Part shown: piece after piece, positions 35,061 through 39,993 of the stretch
Layout: each line of letters opens with the position of its first letter
How positions within the stretch are numbered: position 1 is the first letter of the stretch
Source of the DNA: Robbsia andropogonis
GTDB taxonomy: Bacteria > Pseudomonadota > Gammaproteobacteria > Burkholderiales > Burkholderiaceae
Assembly: GCF_000970345.1 (NCBI RefSeq)
Contig: NZ_LAQU01000038.1
Span: 1-39,993, forward strand
Direction of reading: 5' to 3'
Length of the DNA: 39,993 bases
Program-made: the position numbers and the translations under genes
The notes under the pieces: generated by a model
The model's input: only the letters and a program-made list of their open reading frames with translations
What the model was told of the DNA's origin: nothing
Database searches by the model: none

Positions 35061-36401
35061 TTACGAATTATCCCAATCGTTATCGGTGTTGTCGGCCAGG
35101 TCGAAACCGCCGTCATTCCCGCCTGAGCCGTCGTCCCATTTATCGCCGCCATTACCGAAGTCGAAGCCGGCATTCTGACCCTGGTTACCTGCATTGCCGC
35201 CGCCGTCCTCCGGCCGGTCCTGACGCGGTCCGTCACGCTCCACGATCACCTCGCGGTCTCGATGGCCGCCCATCATCTCGCCCAGCAGAACGCCTGTCAT
35301 CAGCCCACCCATGCCGGCGCCAAAACCGCCTTGCTGCGGCTGCTGCACGATCACGGTTGGCTGCTGTTGGGGCGGCTGGTTGGTGTATGGCTGGTTTCCG
35401 AATGTCTGATTGCCCGACAAACGATCGGCCTCGTCGGCATAGGCGGACCGTGAACCCTGTGAAGAAAGACTCGCAGTGGACGCATTTTGCAGCATTGGGT
35501 CCGGGCGGCCTTCGGAAACGGCTTTGAGCCGGTCGACGCGGCGCGTCAGGTCCGCAAGCCGGTACGGCGGCGATGTTTCCGGACTGCTGTAGCGCTCGGC
35601 CCCGTCGCTCGCGCTGGTCAACTCGTCGATCAGCGCGCGAATTTCTCCTTCCACCGTGTCGGCATCACGCAACCAGGCATCTTTTTCGGGCGCCGTCGAT
35701 AATTTCAGATCGAGTTTGATCGCTCGCAGCGATTGCTGCAGTGCTGTCGCCTGCTTCAAGGCGTCGCGATGGATATCCGTCGCGCCGGCTTCTTCTTCTG
35801 TCTGCCGTTTGCGCATCGCCCATCGAATCGACAACACGACCAACAAGCCAATCACCAGAATTCCGATCCACATGCCGATACCTGGTCTATGATGGGTGGG
35901 GGCAGCGGACAACGCTGTCTGTTGGAGGGCACCGCTGTCCGTGGCGGCGCCGTTGCTGCCGTTCATGCGCGCGCTGCCGTTCCTGCTGCCGGCTTCGGCC
36001 GTGATACGGCGCTCTACTGCTTCGAATTTCGCTTTGTCGGTAAAGCCGAGCGATGGGTCGACCCGTCGGGCCGCCTGTAACGCGGACAGTGCGTCGGCAT
36101 ATCGGTGGCTGTGTTCGAGGACCTGCGCATCGAGGTAATGTGCGCGCGCGCTGTTCGGATTGGCTGCAATGACTTGTTGCAGCATCCGATGTGCACCGTC
36201 CATGTCGCCGCGGGCGATGGCCGCTTCCACCTGGTCTACCGAGGGGGCAGTGGCGGCCATGGCGATACCACCGACCAGGCCGGTTCCCGGCAAGATCGTA
36301 GCCACCAGTGGTGGGGCAGCCAGAAACAGGATCCCGAGCGCGATGCTCATCGCCACGCCGCCAAGGCGCTTACGCAAATTACGTTGATTCAAAGTCGACA
36401 T
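35061..36401 (-). CDS. TPR-containing membrane protein of the pspA module
   Basis: This 446-residue protein has a signal peptide (AMSIALGILFLAAPPLVATI). Two TPR-like helices follow (VDQVEAAIARGDMDGAHRMLQQVIAANPNSARAHYLDAQVLEHSHRYADALSALQAARRVDP). It has one membrane helix (GMWIGILVIGLLVVLSIRWAM), a cytoplasmic helical region, a glycine/methionine-rich motif (GFGAGMGGLMTGVLLGEMMGG) and an Asp/Gly/Asn-rich tail. The last motif resembles those of TPM-fold membrane proteins. ATG 36399-36401 gives a normal signal peptide; the frame is open to TTG 36473. It follows pspA on the same strand with a 21-93-base gap, so it is probably part of an envelope-stress unit. The exact role is unknown. Confidence 0.75.
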   Translation of the reverse strand: MSTLNQRNLRKRLGGVAMSIALGILFLAAPPLVATILPGTGLVGGIAMAATAPSVDQVEAAIARGDMDGAHRMLQQVIAANPNSARAHYLDAQVLEHSHRYADALSALQAARRVDPSLGFTDKAKFEAVERRITAEAGSRNGSARMNGSNGAATDSGALQQTALSAAPTHHRPGIGMWIGILVIGLLVVLSIRWAMRKRQTEEEAGATDIHRDALKQATALQQSLRAIKLDLKLSTAPEKDAWLRDADTVEGEIRALIDELTSASDGAERYSSPETSPPYRLADLTRRVDRLKAVSEGRPDPMLQNASTASLSSQGSRSAYADEADRLSGNQTFGNQPYTNQPPQQQPTVIVQQPQQGGFGAGMGGLMTGVLLGEMMGGHRDREVIVERDGPRQDRPEDGGGNAGNQGQNAGFDFGNGGDKWDDGSGGNDGGFDLADNTDNDWDNS

Positions 36402-36494
36402 GTCGATACGGCACGGTGTTGTCGCGGTAGCCGGCGCCCCGCGATAATCTTGCGGAAGCGAACCCGGCATCAATCGCAGGGTGGAACGCTTCGA

Positions 36495-37190
36495 TCAGGC
36501 GGTGGGCTTGTCGCCGTCGCCACCATCCAACTGTTTTTTCAGTGCGGCAAGGCGATCATCCACTGACGGGCCGCTGCTCATCGCCGCCAGCTTATCGTCC
36601 AGCGTCTTGCCGCTGCGCTCGTCCGCCGAGCCCAGGCGGGCGTCTGAGCGCGCGTTGGAGAGATTGACTTTTTCCTCCAGGCGCTCGAATTCAGCGGACA
36701 AGTCCTTGCCGCCGATCCCACCGAGCGCCGTGGCTGCCGTGTCCTTCGCCTTGGCGATTTCCTGCTTCGCGCCGAGGATATTGGTGCGGGCGTTCAATTC
36801 ATTGCGGCGCTTGCGCATGTCGTCGATCTGTAATTTCAAGTGATCGAGCGACGGCTTCAGCTTGTCCAATTCCGCGGCCAAAGCGTCGCGTTCGGCTTCG
36901 GCGCTTGCTTGGGCGGTCAGTGCTTCCTTTGCCAGTCCCTCGTCGCCACCCTTCAGCGCGCGCAGGGCACCCGCCGCGTATTTCGTGGCCTTATCGTTGG
37001 CCAGGTCGCGCTTGCTTTCCTGGTTGCTGTACTGCGCCTGTATTTCAATCAGCGAGTTTTCCGCGCGCTGGATGCTGGCATCCAGTTCCCGGACGATCTG
37101 CCGGGCATCGCGCGACGGGTCCTGCACGGAATCCGCCGCATCGTTCAACAGACCTTTCATGGTACGGGAAATACTATCGAATAGCGACAT
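36495..37190 (-). CDS. pspA: PspA/IM30-family envelope-stress protein
   Basis: PspA/IM30/Vipp1 proteins are ESCRT-III-like and protect or remodel the inner membrane under stress. The 231 residues have an amphipathic start (MSLFDSISRTMKGLLNDAADSVQDP) that binds membrane. A long coiled coil follows (IVRELDASIQRAENSLIEIQAQ through RLEEKVNLSNARSDARLG), then a short Asp/Gly tail. ATG 37188-37190 has a strong site (GGAGAGG) on the minus strand, better than the upstream in-frame ATG at 37208. It is the first gene of a likely two-gene unit with the TPR protein. I did not find a convincing sigma-54 promoter. Confidence 0.88.
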   Translation of the reverse strand: MSLFDSISRTMKGLLNDAADSVQDPSRDARQIVRELDASIQRAENSLIEIQAQYSNQESKRDLANDKATKYAAGALRALKGGDEGLAKEALTAQASAEAERDALAAELDKLKPSLDHLKLQIDDMRKRRNELNARTNILGAKQEIAKAKDTAATALGGIGGKDLSAEFERLEEKVNLSNARSDARLGSADERSGKTLDDKLAAMSSGPSVDDRLAALKKQLDGGDGDKPTA

Positions 37191-37636
37191 CGTGCCTCTC
37201 CATCTCAAAAGTCATCGCCGCCAACATATCACAGCTGGGCTGGGGCGGCGCATGGCCCGGCTTCAGCATCCCGTCATCCGGGTAAATTCAGTTACAGGAC
37301 ATTTCAAGGAACACCCATCCACCGTGGACGAGGCGTTGCGTGAACGCGTGTCCCGGAAAACTATTACAAAAAATCGGGGCAGTATTGCGACATTTCAAGC
37401 CCGAAGCCGCCCGGTTTCTTTACAATGCGGCATGGCATCGGTTGTCAGCAGCGCGATTTTGCTGCGCCGCCGCTGCCAGGCTTGCAAATCGCTTTCATCT
37501 CCGCGCGACCGATCGGTGCAGCCGTCTGCCTGTCGGCGCGGCACGCACAGCCGAATACGCGCGCCTTGGCGTGTCCCGACCGTCGGTGATCCGGCGGCGA
37601 CCGCCGCGGCGCAGGCAATCGACTTACCGCTTCTAC
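37191..37636 (+). other. Intergenic region between pspA and mrcA
   Basis: This 446-base divergent gap contains no supported gene. A -10-like TACAAT (37421-37426) lacks a -35. The mrcA frame is open for some codons upstream (GTG 37586), without homology. I see no known operator or repeat here. Confidence 0.3.
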
Positions 37637-39993
37637 ATGGCTTCCACGCGACAACCCACTACCCCTGGCAAAGACCCGAAACCCTCTCGCTCCCTGGCTT
37701 CCCGGTTGATTCTGGCACTCCTCGGCTTGATTGGCGGACTGATCGTGATCGGAGCATTGATCGTCGGTTACGCGTTGATCGTCATGACGCCAAACCTGCC
37801 ACCGTTGACCGCCTTGACGGATTACCGGCCGAAAGTGCCATTGCGGATCTACACGGCGGACCACGTGTTGATCGGCGAATTCGGCGAAGAACGCCGGCGG
37901 CTGGTGCGGTTTGCCGATATCCCGCCTGTCATGAAGGACGCCGTGCTTGCGATCGAGGACTATCGGTTCTATGAGCACGGTGGTGTTGATTTTATCGGGA
38001 TACTGCGTGCGGGCGTGAACGACATCATGCACGGTGGGGCGTCGCAGGGTGCCAGCACGATCACGATGCAGGTCGCGCGAAATTTCTTCTTGTCCAGTGA
38101 AAAGACCTATACCCGCAAGATCTACGAGATGCTGCTGGCGTATAAGATCGAGTCGGCGCTGTCGAAGGATCAGATCCTCGAGCTGTATATGAACCAGATC
38201 TATCTGGGGCAGCGAGCCTACGGTTTCGCCAGCGCGGCGCAAGTCTATTTCGGGAAAGACTTGAAGGACATCACGCTAGCACAGGCGGCCATGCTGGCCG
38301 GGCTACCGAAGGCGCCATCCGCCTATAATCCCGTGGTCAATCCGAAGCGGGCGAAGATTCGTCAGGAATACATCCTGAAGCGGATGCTCGACCTCGGCTA
38401 CATCAAGAAAGAAGAATATGACGCCGCGATCCAGGAGAATATCCACACGCGCGCAGGATCGATGAATCAGTTCAGCGTGCATGCCGAATACGTCGCCGAA
38501 ATGGTCCGGCAGATGATGTATGCGCAGTACAAGGATGACGCATATACAAGAGGCTTGAACGTGGTGACCACGATCAACTCGGGTGACCAGGAAACAGCCT
38601 ATCGGTCGCTGCGCAAAGGCATCATGGATTACGAAAAGCGTCATGGCTATCGTGGTCCGGAAGCGTTTATCGATCTGCCGGGCAGTGGTGATGATCGCGA
38701 CCAGGCAGTGGAGGATGCATTGCTCGATCACCCGGACGATGGCGACATCGTTTCGGCGGTTGTGATCAAGGTGTCGCCGAAAGAGGTCGTCGCGCAACGC
38801 TTGAATGGCCAGACCATCACGATCTCCGGTGCAGGGCTTCGTTTTGCGGCGGCGTCGTTGAACCCGCGCGCGCAGCCTGCAAAGTTACTGCGTCCGGGCG
38901 CCGTGATTCGTTTGATCCAGGATATTCCGACGAAGGATCCGAACGATGCCGACGGTGGTTGGGACATCACACAACTGCCGCAAGTGGAAGGCGCATTGGT
39001 CGCCCTGCGGCCGAAGGACGGTGCCGTGACGGCGCTGGTGGGGGGCTTCGACTTTAACAAGAACAAGTTCAATCATGTAACGCAGGCATGGCGTCAGCCG
39101 GGGTCGACGTTCAAGCCGTTCATCTATTCGGCTTCGCTTGACAAGGGCCTGGGGCCGGCGACCATCATCAACGACGCGCCGTTGTACTTCAGTGCGCAAC
39201 AAACCGGCGGTCAACCTTGGGAACCGCACGACGACGATCAGCCCGAAGGACCGATGACCATGCGTACGGCGCTCGACAAGTCGAAGAACCTGGTGTCCAT
39301 CCGCATCCTGAATTACATCGGCACGCACTACGCGCAGGATTACATCACGCGCTTTGGTTTTGATCCGGCCAAGAACCCACCGTATCTGCCGATGGCGCTT
39401 GGTGCGGGGCTCGTCACGCCATTGCAATTGGTGAATGGGTATGCGGTATTCGCCAACGGCGGCTACCGTGTCAACCCTTACCTGGTCAGCGAGATCAGCG
39501 ATGCCAACGGTAATATCCTGTCGCGTGCGCAGCCGCTGGTGGTGGGTGAGAATGCCCCCCGGGTGATCGATGCGCGCAATGCTTATCTGATGAACAGCTT
39601 GCTCCACGACGTGGCGACGCGGGGCACGGGCGCTGCAACCAATAAGATGGGTCGCAACGATCTGCAGGGCAAGACCGGCACGACCAACGATGCGCATGAT
39701 GGCTGGTTCGCTGGCTATCAGCAGACGCAGGTCGCGGTGGCGTGGCTCGGTTATGACCAGCCGCGCACCTTGGGAAGCCGCGAATTTGGTGCACAGCTCG
39801 CATTGCCGGTGTGGATGAGCTATATGAGCGAGGTGCTCAAGGGGGTGCCGCAAGCATCGATGCCGATGCCGCCGGGATCACGTCGATCAATGGCGAGATC
39901 TACTCGGATGCTTTACCCAGGAAACGGTTTGTACAAAGTATCGGGCTGGACGACAGTGGTGACGGCTCGGTTCCGGGTAGCTTGCCTGGTGCC
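37637..39993 (+). CDS. mrcA: Penicillin-binding protein 1A, 3'-truncated by the window, with frameshifts near the end
   Basis: This bifunctional peptidoglycan glycosyltransferase/transpeptidase is anchored in the inner membrane (LILALLGLIGGLIVIGALIVGYALIV, ~24-50). GT51 catalytic Glu107 (AVLAIEDYRFYEHGG) and GASTITMQVARNFFL mark the glycosyltransferase. The transpeptidase domain has Ser490 in STFK, SKN at 549-551 and KTG at 679-681. ATG 37637 is the first start with homology; no clear ribosome site. The gene runs past 39993. Until codon ~745 (KGVPQASMPMPPG) the frame is intact. After 39874 the expected sequence appears only if one base is restored in each of four short homopolymers (see findings), so the last ~40 codons are unreliable. 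Confidence 0.93.
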   Translation, partial: MASTRQPTTPGKDPKPSRSLASRLILALLGLIGGLIVIGALIVGYALIVMTPNLPPLTALTDYRPKVPLRIYTADHVLIGEFGEERRRLVRFADIPPVMKDAVLAIEDYRFYEHGGVDFIGILRAGVNDIMHGGASQGASTITMQVARNFFLSSEKTYTRKIYEMLLAYKIESALSKDQILELYMNQIYLGQRAYGFASAAQVYFGKDLKDITLAQAAMLAGLPKAPSAYNPVVNPKRAKIRQEYILKRMLDLGYIKKEEYDAAIQENIHTRAGSMNQFSVHAEYVAEMVRQMMYAQYKDDAYTRGLNVVTTINSGDQETAYRSLRKGIMDYEKRHGYRGPEAFIDLPGSGDDRDQAVEDALLDHPDDGDIVSAVVIKVSPKEVVAQRLNGQTITISGAGLRFAAASLNPRAQPAKLLRPGAVIRLIQDIPTKDPNDADGGWDITQLPQVEGALVALRPKDGAVTALVGGFDFNKNKFNHVTQAWRQPGSTFKPFIYSASLDKGLGPATIINDAPLYFSAQQTGGQPWEPHDDDQPEGPMTMRTALDKSKNLVSIRILNYIGTHYAQDYITRFGFDPAKNPPYLPMALGAGLVTPLQLVNGYAVFANGGYRVNPYLVSEISDANGNILSRAQPLVVGENAPRVIDARNAYLMNSLLHDVATRGTGAATNKMGRNDLQGKTGTTNDAHDGWFAGYQQTQVAVAWLGYDQPRTLGSREFGAQLALPVWMSYMSEVLKGVPQASMPMPPGSRRSMARSTRMLYPGNGLYKVSGWTTVVTARFRVACLV

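Noticed and set aside
37191-37300. Sigma-54 (-24/-12) promoter expected for pspA
   Set aside because: I looked on the minus strand for a GG-N10-GC element before pspA and saw no convincing match.
36862-37974. 370-codon plus-strand frame across pspA and the mrcA start
   Set aside because: It is antisense to pspA and out of frame with mrcA; both overlapped genes have strong motif support.
38885-39853. 322-codon minus-strand frame opposite mrcA
   Set aside because: The plus strand has the STFK, SKN and KTG motifs here; the antisense product has no family features.

Overview
The window is high-GC chromosomal DNA from a betaproteobacterium, most likely Burkholderiaceae (Burkholderia sensu lato or a relative such as Robbsia). 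The evidence is the gene order bamD / rluD-pgeF / phaC-phaA-phaB-phaR / rimO, the near-canonical Cupriavidus/Burkholderia-type PhaA, PhaB and PhaR sequences, and the SerB, MetC and PBP1A types. Nearly all of it is densely packed core genome. I see no rRNA, tRNA, CRISPR array, insertion sequence or prophage.

Layout. (1) 1-6.0 kb: tex (minus), a secreted coiled-coil protein and the Fe-S helicase yoaA (plus). (2) 6.0-7.5 kb: an AT-richer islet with an orphan lipoprotein and what look like decayed coding remnants, between yoaA and bamD. (3) 7.5-10.5 kb: bamD (minus), divergent from the coupled pair rluD-pgeF. (4) 10.5-17.4 kb: the polyhydroxybutyrate operon phaCAB with its regulator phaR, then rimO and a terminator. 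PhaA condenses acetyl-CoA, PhaB reduces acetoacetyl-CoA, PhaC polymerises 3-hydroxybutyryl-CoA and PhaR senses the polymer. PhaC is about 170 residues longer than usual. (5) 17.4-22.8 kb: a lipoprotein, a cystathionine beta-lyase, serB and a UvrD-family helicase with a LexA-type SOS box just upstream. (6) 23.1-28.2 kb: a bacteriophytochrome operon. It holds heme oxygenase (makes biliverdin), a phytochrome histidine kinase and a hybrid REC-PAS-kinase-REC protein, with overlapping reading frames and a clear terminator. (7) 28.4-31.4 kb: an AsmA-family envelope protein and a dodecin. (8) 31.5-35.0 kb: a small hypothetical protein and glgX, with a tiny predicted membrane protein on each side of glgX (37 and 34 residues). 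(9) 35.0-37.2 kb: a TPR/membrane protein and a PspA/IM30 homologue. (10) 37.6 kb to the end: PBP1A, running off the window, with four apparent one-base losses in homopolymers in its last 120 bases.

The most system-like item is the bacteriophytochrome relay. It encodes its own chromophore synthesis, photosensor kinase and a second kinase with two receiver domains, but no DNA-binding output. The most useful new regulatory observation is the LexA-type operator at the helicase. I found no clear evidence of a wholly undescribed system.
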